The notes below the pieces were generated by a model that saw only the letters and a program-made list of their open reading frames with translations, did not search any database and had not been told where the DNA came from. From a virus, in the IMG/VR virus record IMGVR_UViG_3300042482_000046, positions 1 through 63,621 of that record: DNA of 63,621 nt; one strand, given 5' to 3'. Within the stretch, counting starts at the first letter, position 1; each line of letters starts with the position of its first letter. Made by a program: the position numbers and the translations under genes. Positions 41,215 through 50,886 of this stretch are shown piece after piece.

Positions 41215-41823
41215 ATGAATAGATTGAATGTATATAAGACAAATCCAAATATCGTATTGCCGAGATTTGGTACCAAGCAAGCTGCTTGTTTTGACATTTC
41301 ATTTCAAGCGGAAGGCAAAGCAACATATAGTGGATACAATTCTTTTAATGCGCCATTCACAAGAGCTTTGACCAGTTCTGGCGCGATTCGTATTATGCCA
41401 GGTGATCGTATCCTTGTTCCTACTGGATTGATCTTCGATATTCCAGAGGGCTATTCAGTTCGTATTCATCCACGCTCAGGGCTATCTTATAAGCAGGGTC
41501 TTATTCTTGCTAATCTCGAGGCTGTAATCGATTCTGATTACATCCAAGAAACTTTTATTCTGCTCACTAATCGTTCCGAAGTGGATCAGACGATAAATAA
41601 TGGTGATAGAATTGCACAGGCCGAACTTGTAAAGAAGGAAGAATATGTGCTTTGGGAAATTATGGAAGCGCCAACGCAAAAGACTGATCGAATCGGTGGT
41701 CTTGGCTCAACTGGCGTTGCTGTATTTGTACCAGATGAGATAAAAACTGAACCAGTTGTTCTTAACGAAGAAGTTCAACCAGAAGTCAAGCGCGGTAGAG
41801 GAAGACCAAGAAAGGTAGCATAG
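41215..41823 (+). CDS. dut: dUTPase with C-terminal AT-hook
   Basis: 202 residues from ATG 41215 (ribosome site CGGAG). All five trimeric dUTPase motifs are visible: CFDISF, HPRSGLSYK, EAVIDSDY, GDRIAQAEL and RIGGLGSTG. It converts dUTP to dUMP, keeping uracil out of phage DNA and feeding thymidylate synthesis. After motif V comes an unusual tail of about 40 residues ending in VKRGRGRPRKVA, a textbook AT-hook. This could anchor the enzyme to AT-rich phage DNA. It lies among virion genes and overlaps the PAAR gene start. Confidence 0.93.
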   Translation: MNRLNVYKTNPNIVLPRFGTKQAACFDISFQAEGKATYSGYNSFNAPFTRALTSSGAIRIMPGDRILVPTGLIFDIPEGYSVRIHPRSGLSYKQGLILANLEAVIDSDYIQETFILLTNRSEVDQTINNGDRIAQAELVKKEEYVLWEIMEAPTQKTDRIGGLGSTGVAVFVPDEIKTEPVVLNEEVQPEVKRGRGRPRKVA

Positions 41824-42146
41824 TGCCAGGAGCCCATAGAGATACAGACAAAAGATTTTGCGGTGCCAAAACAAATGTAACAGGACAAGATAAGGTTCTT
41901 GTTAACGGATTGTTATGGGCTGTTGAAGGCGATAAAAACGATCATTGTAATCAAGGTGCTTTATCTGCTGTATATGGATCAAAGTGTGTTGAGATATCTG
42001 GAAAAAAGATCATATGTGCGATGGGAGATGCTGCCGCTGGGGATCTTGAGGATTGTATTTATGAACATCCGGCAGGATCTACTAATCCACTAGGACACTC
42101 ATACCAGGTTCTTGTCTATGGTGGAGCAGCTGGTGGTGGTAAATGA
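41823..42146 (+). CDS. PAAR-repeat tail spike tip (gp5.4-like)
   Basis: 107 residues, starting at GTG overlapping the dUTPase stop. The ordered pattern AHRDTDKRFCG, DKVLVNGLLWAVEGDKNDHC, VEISGKKIICAMGD matches PAAR proteins, including the metal-binding His and Cys. PAAR forms the sharp tip on the tail needle that pierces the outer membrane. T4 gp5.4 is of this family. The Gly-rich end (GGAAGGGK) abuts the next gene by ATGA. Confidence 0.85.
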   Translation: MPGAHRDTDKRFCGAKTNVTGQDKVLVNGLLWAVEGDKNDHCNQGALSAVYGSKCVEISGKKIICAMGDAAAGDLEDCIYEHPAGSTNPLGHSYQVLVYGGAAGGGK

Positions 42147-42481
42147 ATTGGAACTTCAATGAGACCGTAAGATCAGGTAATACTACAGCAAGAGTAAAGA
42201 ACTTTTATCCTGATACTGGCTTAGTAGTTCTTTATGATATATACGGTCCTGTATTTGAAGTGGGCGATGTTATTATCGGTGATGAATCAGGAACAGAATT
42301 GACTGTTTCTGAGTTTAATATTTCTTACGATTACGATATGTATTATGAACCTACATATTGGGAAGTGATATTACCGATTGTTATATATGATGGAAATGGA
42401 AAAATCGTGGCAGAAGACTATCACTTCACTGGTCTACCTAGCCAAGATTATCAAACAACACATTTGGTGGTAGAAGATTAA
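42143..42481 (+). CDS. Unknown virion-region protein
   Basis: 112 residues, beta-rich with a Tyr-rich centre (NISYDYDMYYEPTYWEV). No family recognised. Overlaps the PAAR gene (ATGA) and the fibre gene (one base), so it is likely a fibre or baseplate component. Confidence 0.55.
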   Translation: MNWNFNETVRSGNTTARVKNFYPDTGLVVLYDIYGPVFEVGDVIIGDESGTELTVSEFNISYDYDMYYEPTYWEVILPIVIYDGNGKIVAEDYHFTGLPSQDYQTTHLVVED

Positions 42482-44337
42482 TGGCAGTACCTTTATCTAA
42501 TTTAGGCGCGACATGGATAACATCATCCGTATCTGTAAACAACGCCATAAGAATGAGTGTCAACGATGTTAACTCATCCGCAAATTCTACTCTTTTAAAC
42601 TTCGAAGTAAATTCAAATTCAAAGTTTGTAGTATACAAATCAGGTGATCTTCGTGTTGGTAATACAGCCACAAGAAATCCTGCTGCTGTTATTGAAGCAT
42701 GGTCAAAGAATCAGGGTATTCTTTTTCCTCGTCTAACAACTCTCGAAAGAGAAAGTGTTCCTAATCCACCAGACGGTCTTGTTATCTATAATGAAGAGAC
42801 AGACTTTCTACAAATTCGTCGCGCAGGTGTTTGGGTAAACGTTGGTGATGTTGGTCTACCTGGTGCTCTTCCATCAATCGCAAAAACGATATATGTTGCT
42901 ACATCAGGTAGTGACACAGCAAATGATGGTTCAAGTGAATATGCTCCTTTCCAAACTATAGAAAAAGCCGTTGAAGTTGCTACGCTAAGAAATGAACTAA
43001 CAATCATTAAAGTGGGACCTGGCATCTATGAAACACATGGGCATATAGACCTTCCTGACAATTGTATTCTTCAAGGCGTTCATAGAGCAGTATTTATTCG
43101 TCCTAAAGCTGGATCCGAAGTAAAAAATGTATTCCGTATGGGATCAGGTTGTTTCATCGAAGGGTTCATTATTGAAAACTTTAGACTTGATAGTCTGACA
43201 AATCCAACAGAAGGATTTGCTTTTAGTTTTAGACCTGGTGCAGTCATCACGCGCGTACCGTACGCGCACAAGTGTGCTGTTCGTAGCGCACAACCTGAAG
43301 GGTTTACTGGCGGCACTTTAGATCCATTATCGAATCCTCCTAATCCAGGATTTCCATTAGGCGCAGGCGTTTGTCTTGCTGACGGTATGGTCTGTTCTCA
43401 ATATTCAATCTTCCCTAACATCATGACATGGGGTGCTACTCCCGTTTCTTACAACGGTATTGGCTACTGTGCGAAGAACGGTGGTCTGATCAACGCTGTT
43501 AACGCTATCTCTATGTGGGCACACAAACACTTCTTGGCCATGAGTGGCGGACAAATTATTCTCAGTTCATGTTCTACACAGTTTGGCGACTATTCATTAG
43601 TTGCTGATGGATCAAGAAGAATTGGTATTCCTTATGATACTGTTGTAGATGTCACATCAAACACTACAGCCGCAAATCTAATTTCTACAAATAGAACAAC
43701 AATCGTAGATGGATTGTGGAGCAATTTGGTTTCCCAAGGATATATTACTGGTAGTTGGACTTTACCTGACGATGAAAATTACACACGATTTGATTCCGAT
43801 GTGTGGCTTCGCTCAGTAGAATATATGATAAAAGGCGGCTCTACTGATATGATCGACAGATTCCAATCTGTTCTATTTGATGCCACTGGTAATTTAGTAT
43901 TTACTGCCGATAAAACAGCAGCCTTCAATCATAGTTATAATTTTATGAGAGATGAACTTAATAAACTCCCACTAAATACTAATGCTAGACAGGCTATAAA
44001 TACAGCAACAGCAAGTGTTCAATCAACTATATTGAGTCCTGTAACTAGAGTTGAACCAAGTAGAATTGAAGCTATTGGTCATACTTGGACTGCTACAATG
44101 ATTGGTGTTTGGGCAATCAAGATTCCTCCTGCTGAGGCTAGATTGCCAATTCGAGATAGCATCCTAGAATCGAATGGTGCTATTGTTATTGCGACAGGAC
44201 AAGATAGTGATGGTAATGCTATCTTTGCTGGTGATGTTTTAATTGATGCTAGATTTGGTATGGGCGGAAGAGGTTTTATTGCGCCAACTAAACGTGAAGC
44301 CATTCGTGCGGCTATTACATTCGGAGGATTTGGATGA
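42481..44337 (+). CDS. Tail fibre/spike protein with beta-helix-like domain
   Basis: 618 residues. The first 110 residues form a fibre-attachment-like region (LLNFEVNSNSKFVVYKSGDLRVG, FPRLTTLERESVPNPPDGLVIYN). From about 135, TIYVATSGSDTANDGSSEYAPFQTIEKAVEVA is the classic entry of DUF1565/pectate-lyase-like right-handed beta-helices, followed by GPGIYETHGHIDLPDNCILQG. Residues 300-400 are Cys/Gly-rich and resemble conserved parts of T4-like fibre proteins. A role in binding or degrading surface glycans is inferred. Confidence 0.75.
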   Translation: MAVPLSNLGATWITSSVSVNNAIRMSVNDVNSSANSTLLNFEVNSNSKFVVYKSGDLRVGNTATRNPAAVIEAWSKNQGILFPRLTTLERESVPNPPDGLVIYNEETDFLQIRRAGVWVNVGDVGLPGALPSIAKTIYVATSGSDTANDGSSEYAPFQTIEKAVEVATLRNELTIIKVGPGIYETHGHIDLPDNCILQGVHRAVFIRPKAGSEVKNVFRMGSGCFIEGFIIENFRLDSLTNPTEGFAFSFRPGAVITRVPYAHKCAVRSAQPEGFTGGTLDPLSNPPNPGFPLGAGVCLADGMVCSQYSIFPNIMTWGATPVSYNGIGYCAKNGGLINAVNAISMWAHKHFLAMSGGQIILSSCSTQFGDYSLVADGSRRIGIPYDTVVDVTSNTTAANLISTNRTTIVDGLWSNLVSQGYITGSWTLPDDENYTRFDSDVWLRSVEYMIKGGSTDMIDRFQSVLFDATGNLVFTADKTAAFNHSYNFMRDELNKLPLNTNARQAINTATASVQSTILSPVTRVEPSRIEAIGHTWTATMIGVWAIKIPPAEARLPIRDSILESNGAIVIATGQDSDGNAIFAGDVLIDARFGMGGRGFIAPTKREAIRAAITFGGFG

Positions 44338-44837
44338 CAACAATAAAATGCAGACAACCATCTACAGGTAAACCTATAAGCGTTCAAAACAATAGTGTAG
44401 GTACAGAGTGGATTAACATAGCAGAAGCACCAGATTTTTCAGTTCCTGATCCTTCACGTTCAGCTTATCCGGGTAGTCGTGATCTTGCTGATGGAACAAG
44501 AGGTATTGCAGCAGGAGAATTATTCTTTCTTACTCCATTAGTTGCTAAGAATATTACAGCAGGAACAGATTGGATTGAAGTTAGATTTAGACCTGAAGGC
44601 GGAACTGCTAACAACGATGCTTTTGGAAGAATAACTGTGCCTGCGGGCGAATCTGTTGCTATACCTATCCAAGGACGTTCCCTTGTTAAAAGAAATGTAT
44701 TAAATGCTAATGGTATCACCACTTTTACTACTAACGGTGATATTCTTTACGTTAGAGCAGGCAATACTGCTAGTTTTCAAGTGTGGGCATCAGCAAATGA
44801 ACAAGCATCAGCAGAACATGTAGGTGTTATTCCGTGA
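44334..44837 (+). CDS. Unknown beta-rich virion-region protein
   Basis: 167 residues, beta-rich, with an N-terminal CRQPSTGKPISVQNNSVGTEWINIAEAPDF and ITVPAGESVAIPIQGRSLVKRN in the middle. Start and stop overlap neighbouring fibre genes (ATGA and GTGA). Likely a fibre connector or adaptor for the collagen-like fibre that follows; not a recognised family. Confidence 0.55.
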   Translation: MTTIKCRQPSTGKPISVQNNSVGTEWINIAEAPDFSVPDPSRSAYPGSRDLADGTRGIAAGELFFLTPLVAKNITAGTDWIEVRFRPEGGTANNDAFGRITVPAGESVAIPIQGRSLVKRNVLNANGITTFTTNGDILYVRAGNTASFQVWASANEQASAEHVGVIP

Positions 44838-47800
44838 TTGAAAAGTTCTTATCAGGCCGCAGCTATCCTGCTGACGATGGTCTCTACATCATACCTTTGG
44901 CGTCTTTGGCAGATTTAGATCCTGCTGCTTATGTTGGTAAGCAGGTTCAAACTGACGATGGCATTCGTTGGCATAGTGATGGTATTATTTGGAGAAATAG
45001 TGGCGGCGCTCAAGGTATCCAAGGTATCCAGGGCATTCAAGGACTTCAAGGCGATCAAGGCATTCAAGGTGTTCAAGGCGATCTAGGTTTTCAAGGCATT
45101 CAAGGTCCACAAGGCACAACTGGTACTCAGGGTCTTCAAGGTACTCAGGGACTTCAAGGCGATTTAGGTATTCAGGGCACTCAGGGTACTCAAGGACTCC
45201 AAGGAATTCAGGGTCTACAAGGTATCCAGGGTGAAACCGGTACTCAAGGTCTACAAGGTATTCAAGGCGATTTAGGTATTCAGGGTCTACAAGGTATCCA
45301 AGGTGAAACTGGTACCCAAGGTATTCAAGGTATTCAAGGTGATTTAGGCATTCAGGGTATTCAAGGTATCCAAGGTGCCAATGGATTCCAGGGTATTCAA
45401 GGAACTCAAGGCCTACAAGGACTTCAAGGCGATTTAGGTATTCAAGGCATTCAGGGTATACAGGGTATACAGGGTGAAACTGGTACTCAAGGTATTCAGG
45501 GTATACAGGGTGAAACTGGTACTCAAGGTATTCAGGGCATCCAAGGCATTCAAGGTGTTAATGGTTTTCAAGGCATTCAAGGTACTCAAGGCACTCAAGG
45601 CATTCAGGGCGATTTGGGTATTCAAGGCATCCAAGGCATTCAGGGTGATTTAGGTATTCAGGGCACTCAAGGTATTCAAGGACTTCAAGGACTTCAAGGA
45701 CTTCAAGGTACTCAAGGACTTCAAGGCGCTAATGGTATTCAAGGCATTCAAGGCATTCAAGGCGCTAACGGATTCCAAGGCATACAAGGTACACAGGGAC
45801 TTCAAGGAAGACAAGGTATCCAAGGCGCTAACGGATTCCAAGGTATTCAAGGCACTCAAGGCGCTAATGGTATACAGGGCATTCAAGGTACTCAAGGTAC
45901 ACAGGGTATTCAAGGACTTCAAGGCGCAAATGGTTTCCAAGGTATTCAGGGAACTCAAGGTATTCAGGGAACTCAAGGTATTCAGGGTGCTAATGGTATT
46001 CAAGGCATCCAAGGTACTCAGGGTGCCAATGGATTCCAAGGTATTCAGGGAACTCAAGGTATACAGGGAACTCAAGGTATTCAGGGCGCTAATGGTTTCC
46101 AAGGCATACAAGGCACTCAAGGTATACAAGGCACTCAAGGGGCTAATGGTATTCAGGGTATTCAAGGCACTCAAGGAATTCAGGGCGCGAATGGTATACA
46201 GGGTATACAGGGAACTCAGGGTGCAAATGGATTCCAAGGCATACAAGGTATTCAAGGCATACAAGGCATCCAAGGTGCTAATGGATTCCAAGGCATACAA
46301 GGTACACAGGGTATTCAGGGTCGTCAAGGCACTCAAGGTATTCAAGGCACACAAGGCGCAAATGGATTCCAGGGACTTCAAGGAACTCAGGGTCTACAAG
46401 GAGCAAATGGATTCCAAGGCATTCAAGGCGCAAATGGATTCCAGGGTATTCAAGGCACTCAAGGTGCTAACGGTATTCAGGGTATCCAAGGCGCCAATGG
46501 ATTCCAAGGCATTCAGGGTACTCAGGGATTTCAAGGCACACAGGGTACCCAAGGTGCAAACGGATTCCAAGGCATTCAAGGCACTCAAGGTATTCAAGGT
46601 GCTAACGGATTCCAAGGTATTCAAGGTGTACAAGGACTTCAAGGTACTCAAGGTATTCAAGGCATTCAAGGCGCTAACGGATTCCAAGGCATACAAGGCA
46701 CTCAAGGTATACAGGGTCGTCAAGGTACTCAAGGTATTCAAGGCATTCAAGGCGCTAACGGATTCCAAGGCATACAAGGCACTCAAGGTATACAGGGTCG
46801 TCAAGGCATTCAAGGCATTCAAGGCGCTAATGGATTTCAAGGCATCCAAGGAACTCAGGGTATCCAAGGAGCAAATGGTATACAAGGTATCCAAGGTGCT
46901 AATGGATTCCAAGGCATTCAAGGTACTCAGGGCGCAAATGGCATTCAAGGTATTCAAGGTGCTAACGGATTCCAAGGTATTCAAGGTACTAGAGGCTCTC
47001 AGGGTATACAAGGCATTCAAGGTGCTGATGGTCTTCAAGGACCAAAGGGTGAGGCAATAGACGGTGTAAATGGTGTACAGGGCGCCCAAGGTATACAAGG
47101 TATACAAGGTCTTCAAGGCGCTAACGGATTCCAAGGTATTCAAGGCACACAAGGCGCAAATGGCACTCAAGGTATTCAAGGTGCTAACGGATTCCAAGGT
47201 ATTCAAGGCACACAGGGACTTCAAGGAAGACAAGGTATTCAAGGCGCTAATGGGTTTCAAGGCATTCAAGGAGCCAATGGTTTTCAGGGTATCCAAGGTG
47301 TACAAGGACTTCAAGGTCGTCAAGGTACTCAAGGCGCTAACGGATTCCAAGGTATTCAAGGCACTCAAGGTGCTAATGGCATTCAAGGTACACAAGGTCT
47401 TCAAGGCGCAAATGGATTCCAGGGTATTCAAGGAACTCAAGGCGCTAACGGATTCCAAGGTATTCAAGGTACTCAAGGTGCTAACGGATTCCAAGGTATT
47501 CAAGGCACTCAAGGTGCTAATGGCATTCAAGGTACACAAGGTCTTCAAGGCGCAAATGGATTCCAGGGTATTCAAGGTGTACAAGGACTTCAAGGTCGTC
47601 AAGGCATCCAAGGCTCAAATGGATTCCAAGGTATTCAAGGTACACAAGGTCTTCAAGGCGCAAATGGATTCCAGGGTATTCAAGGTGTACAAGGACTTCA
47701 AGGTCGTCAAGGCATCCAAGGAACTCAAGGAGCTAATGGCACTCAAGGTATTCAAGGTGCTAACGGATTCCAGGGCATTCAAGGTGTACAAGGACTTCAA

Positions 47801-50530
47801 GGTCGTCAAGGCATCCAAGGAGCTAACGGGTTCCAGGGTATCCAAGGTACTCAGGGTGCCAATGGTTTCCAAGGTATTCAGGGAACTCAAGGTGCTAACG
47901 GATTCCAAGGTATTCAAGGAACTCAAGGTATTCAAGGTCGTCAAGGCATTCAAGGTGCCAATGGATTCCAGGGTATTCAGGGAACAAGCAATCAAGGTAT
48001 TCAAGGCATTCAAGGCATCCAAGGCTCAAATGGATTCCAAGGCACTCAAGGCATTCAAGGCGCTAACGGATTCCAAGGTATTCAAGGAACTCAAGGTATT
48101 CAAGGTCGTCAAGGCATTCAAGGTGCCAATGGATTCCAGGGACTTCAAGGCACTCAAGGCATTCAAGGAGCTAACGGGTTCCAAGGTATTCAGGGAACAA
48201 GCAATCAAGGTATTCAAGGTCGTCAAGGCATCCAAGGCGCTAACGGGTTCCAAGGTATTCAGGGAACAAGCAATCAAGGCATTCAAGGTATTCAGGGCAT
48301 CCAGGGCGCTAATGGTATACAAGGTCTTCAAGGCGCTAACGGGTTCCAAGGTATTCAAGGAACTCAAGGTATTCAAGGTCGTCAAGGCATTCAAGGAGCT
48401 AACGGGTTCCAGGGTATTCAAGGAACAAGCAATCAAGGTATCCAAGGTATACAGGGTATTCAAGGCACTCTAGGTATACAAGGTCATCAAGGTATACAGG
48501 GTATACAGGGTCGTCAGGGCATTCAAGGTACTCAGAGTATTCAGGGTATCCAAGGACCATCTGGTACTTCTCAAGGCATTCAAGGCATTCAGGGCGCTAA
48601 TGGCATTCAAGGCATTCAAGGCACTTTAGGTATACAAGGCCATCAAGGTATTCAAGGTATACAGGGTCGTCAAGGCACTCAAGGTATCCAAGGAACTCAA
48701 GGCGCTAATGGATTCCAGGGTATTCAGGGCACTCAAAGCACTCAGGGTATCCAAGGACCATCTGGCACTTCTCAAGGTATACAGGGTATACAGGGTCGTC
48801 AAGGTATTCAGGGCACTCAAGGCACTCTAGGTATACAAGGTCATCAGGGTATACAGGGTCGTCAAGGTATTCAGGGCACTCAAGGCATTCAAGGCATTCA
48901 AGGCACTCAAGGAACACAAGGACTACAAGGTCGTCAAGGTATTCAAGGCGCAAGTGTTCAAGGAGCATCCGGCACTTCTCAAGGTATACAGGGTATTCAA
49001 GGTATCCAAGGACTAAGTATTCAAGGTCCCGCTGGCACTTCTCAAGGTATACAGGGTATTCAAGGTATTCAAGGTCTAAGTATTCAAGGATCATCTGGCA
49101 CTTCTCAAGGTATACAGGGTCTTCAAGGTATTCAGGGTATTCAAGGTCCTCAAAGCATTCAAGGTCTTCAGGGCGCATTTGGTACCCCTGGTTGGACTCC
49201 AATTATGACAGGCGGTGTTACACAAACCGGTCCATCAACATTTGTTAAAACTTCAGGTTTCGATAATGTATTTGATGGCCAAGTGTATTCTCAACAAGGT
49301 TATGCTAGAGGAGTTTATGTTACAGCATCAGCATCGCAAGCCGATTCTGATGTAATTTTTGGACTTAACTCTGATCCGGCCGCAGATGCTGGTTTCGCAA
49401 GTACAGACTATGCTTGGTACCTTCTTGGTGATGGACCAGGTACAGACTATCAATGTGAAATTCGTGAAAGTGGAGTATATGTTAGTGCTCATGGCAGCCA
49501 TATTGGTTCAACTTTCACGATCACATACGATGGCGCAAATATTCGTTATTTTAAAGATGGTTCACTTATAAGAACTGTTGCTAGAGCAATAGGTAGTGCG
49601 TTATATCTTGATAGCTCTTTCAGCAATGTAGGAGGCGGTCTTACCTCTCTTAACTTTGGTCCAATGGGCGAGGTTGGCGGGGCAACAACTATTACAGCAA
49701 CAAACGATACAACTACAACAACGCTTTATCCAGTTATGGTTGGTGCTGCGGGTAGTTCTGAGGTTCCTAAAGTTACAACAACAAAACTAAGTTTCAATGC
49801 TGCGACAGGATATGCGTATTCTAATTCATTCAATTGTGGAGACTGGTTCCGTTCAACCGGTGATACTGGTTGGTTTAGCTCAACTCACGGCGGCGGCATC
49901 TATATGAATAATAGTAGTCAAGTCAAAGTTTATAATAATAAAACGTTCTGGGCTGGTGCTTTTGGTGCTAGTACAGCAGGATCAAATGATTCTTCCGGAC
50001 AAATTATGATAGAAAATGGTGGCGGTACCGGCGAAGCTGCCGCAGCCGTTCTCGCTTTTCATTGTTCTGGTCAATATGGCGCGAAACTACATCTTCGTCC
50101 TGATGGATATATGGGTATGGGTGGTTGGTCGGCATCTTCATGGAGATGGTATGTATATCTAGCAACTGGTGATATGACAGCGGCAGGTAATATTACTGCG
50201 TATTCGGATATTCGTCTCAAAGAAAATATTACACCGCTTGAGAATTCTCTATATAAAATTAAGAAGCTCAACGGCGTTCGATTCACGTGGAAAGACCTTC
50301 CAGATATAGTGGGTTCACCTGGAAAAGCAGACTTTGGTATACTCGCGCATGAAGTAGCATATGTTGCTCCTGAACTTATAAGTGATAGCGTACATATATC
50401 TCCTGATGGAGATCCATATAAAACAGTTGCTTATGATAAACTTGTGCCCCTGCTTATTGAAGCTATTAAAGAAATGTCAAATAAGATTGATGATCTTCAA
50501 GAACAAATAGAAGAACTTAGAAATAAATAA
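44834..50530 (+). CDS. Giant collagen-like tail fibre with S74 self-cleaving chaperone
   Basis: 1898 residues from GTG overlapping the previous stop. Residues 1-57 are a head domain; about 58-1453 are Gly-X-Y repeats, mainly GIQ, GTQ, GLQ, GAN and GFQ, forming a proline-poor collagen-like stalk of roughly 460 triplets. Small interruptions include GEAIDG near 740 and recurring GTSNQ and GPSGTSQ in the last third. Residues 1455-1780 form globular beta domains. The end, from YSDIRLKENITPLENSL, is a peptidase S74 intramolecular chaperone with Ser1791 and Lys1796 as the autocleavage pair. It would form a trimeric fibre for host binding. Confidence 0.9.
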   Translation: MIEKFLSGRSYPADDGLYIIPLASLADLDPAAYVGKQVQTDDGIRWHSDGIIWRNSGGAQGIQGIQGIQGLQGDQGIQGVQGDLGFQGIQGPQGTTGTQGLQGTQGLQGDLGIQGTQGTQGLQGIQGLQGIQGETGTQGLQGIQGDLGIQGLQGIQGETGTQGIQGIQGDLGIQGIQGIQGANGFQGIQGTQGLQGLQGDLGIQGIQGIQGIQGETGTQGIQGIQGETGTQGIQGIQGIQGVNGFQGIQGTQGTQGIQGDLGIQGIQGIQGDLGIQGTQGIQGLQGLQGLQGTQGLQGANGIQGIQGIQGANGFQGIQGTQGLQGRQGIQGANGFQGIQGTQGANGIQGIQGTQGTQGIQGLQGANGFQGIQGTQGIQGTQGIQGANGIQGIQGTQGANGFQGIQGTQGIQGTQGIQGANGFQGIQGTQGIQGTQGANGIQGIQGTQGIQGANGIQGIQGTQGANGFQGIQGIQGIQGIQGANGFQGIQGTQGIQGRQGTQGIQGTQGANGFQGLQGTQGLQGANGFQGIQGANGFQGIQGTQGANGIQGIQGANGFQGIQGTQGFQGTQGTQGANGFQGIQGTQGIQGANGFQGIQGVQGLQGTQGIQGIQGANGFQGIQGTQGIQGRQGTQGIQGIQGANGFQGIQGTQGIQGRQGIQGIQGANGFQGIQGTQGIQGANGIQGIQGANGFQGIQGTQGANGIQGIQGANGFQGIQGTRGSQGIQGIQGADGLQGPKGEAIDGVNGVQGAQGIQGIQGLQGANGFQGIQGTQGANGTQGIQGANGFQGIQGTQGLQGRQGIQGANGFQGIQGANGFQGIQGVQGLQGRQGTQGANGFQGIQGTQGANGIQGTQGLQGANGFQGIQGTQGANGFQGIQGTQGANGFQGIQGTQGANGIQGTQGLQGANGFQGIQGVQGLQGRQGIQGSNGFQGIQGTQGLQGANGFQGIQGVQGLQGRQGIQGTQGANGTQGIQGANGFQGIQGVQGLQGRQGIQGANGFQGIQGTQGANGFQGIQGTQGANGFQGIQGTQGIQGRQGIQGANGFQGIQGTSNQGIQGIQGIQGSNGFQGTQGIQGANGFQGIQGTQGIQGRQGIQGANGFQGLQGTQGIQGANGFQGIQGTSNQGIQGRQGIQGANGFQGIQGTSNQGIQGIQGIQGANGIQGLQGANGFQGIQGTQGIQGRQGIQGANGFQGIQGTSNQGIQGIQGIQGTLGIQGHQGIQGIQGRQGIQGTQSIQGIQGPSGTSQGIQGIQGANGIQGIQGTLGIQGHQGIQGIQGRQGTQGIQGTQGANGFQGIQGTQSTQGIQGPSGTSQGIQGIQGRQGIQGTQGTLGIQGHQGIQGRQGIQGTQGIQGIQGTQGTQGLQGRQGIQGASVQGASGTSQGIQGIQGIQGLSIQGPAGTSQGIQGIQGIQGLSIQGSSGTSQGIQGLQGIQGIQGPQSIQGLQGAFGTPGWTPIMTGGVTQTGPSTFVKTSGFDNVFDGQVYSQQGYARGVYVTASASQADSDVIFGLNSDPAADAGFASTDYAWYLLGDGPGTDYQCEIRESGVYVSAHGSHIGSTFTITYDGANIRYFKDGSLIRTVARAIGSALYLDSSFSNVGGGLTSLNFGPMGEVGGATTITATNDTTTTTLYPVMVGAAGSSEVPKVTTTKLSFNAATGYAYSNSFNCGDWFRSTGDTGWFSSTHGGGIYMNNSSQVKVYNNKTFWAGAFGASTAGSNDSSGQIMIENGGGTGEAAAAVLAFHCSGQYGAKLHLRPDGYMGMGGWSASSWRWYVYLATGDMTAAGNITAYSDIRLKENITPLENSLYKIKKLNGVRFTWKDLPDIVGSPGKADFGILAHEVAYVAPELISDSVHISPDGDPYKTVAYDKLVPLLIEAIKEMSNKIDDLQEQIEELRNK
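45005..49190 (+). repeat. 4.2 kb Gly-X-Gln coding repeat array
   Basis: Nine-base units of the type ggt-att-caa repeat almost without break. Higher-order blocks recur, notably the gctaacggattccaaggtatt type (GANGFQGI) and the tail block caaggtcgtcaaggcatt (QGRQGI). Synonymous codons are mixed (ggt/ggc, att/atc/ata, caa/cag), which breaks exact DNA identity. Long open frames on the other strand and frames here are by-products of the repeat. Confidence 0.9.
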
Positions 50531-50564
50531 CAACTGTCAACGTTTTCATTGAGGAAAAAAATAA

Positions 50565-50864
50565 ATGGCAACTTTTACTATTGAATTTTCTGTAGCAGAT
50601 GAACATATGGATAGAATTAGAGCAGCTTTAAGAAAGCACTTTGGTCCTGCCTTTGAAACTATAACAGAAGAAGTAGCAAATCCGTTAACTGGCGAACTTG
50701 AGACGCGACAGATACCAACAACTAGGGAACTTACTCCTGAAGAGTTGCTTGCAAAAGTTCGCCAAATGTCTATCGATAATATTAAAACTATTGTAATGAA
50801 TTATGAAGCAAATGAAGCAATTGCTATTGCTAGAGCTTCAGTTAATGCTGTTATTGTTGAATAG
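50565..50864 (+). CDS. Small conserved protein after collagen-like fibre
   Basis: 99 residues: FTIEFSVADEHMDRIRAALRKHFG, then an Arg/Thr-rich loop (LTGELETRQIPTTRELTPEELLAKVRQ) and a helix. The family is unknown to me; similar small proteins accompany fibre genes in T4-like phages. AGGAA precedes the ATG. Possibly a fibre chaperone or minor virion component. Confidence 0.55.
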   Translation: MATFTIEFSVADEHMDRIRAALRKHFGPAFETITEEVANPLTGELETRQIPTTRELTPEELLAKVRQMSIDNIKTIVMNYEANEAIAIARASVNAVIVE

Positions 50865-50886
50865 ATTAAGCGTAAGTTGTAAATAA

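Noticed and set aside
45005-49190. CRISPR array or satellite DNA
   Set aside because: Units are nine-base codon triplets without unique spacers, in frame within one protein.
45434-49202. Long open frames on the minus strand and in another + frame across the collagen-like gene
   Set aside because: They are low-complexity (Leu/Thr/Asn/Ala or Lys/Val/Phe repeats) created by the nine-base coding repeat, have no ribosome sites and shadow the clear Gly-X-Gln frame.
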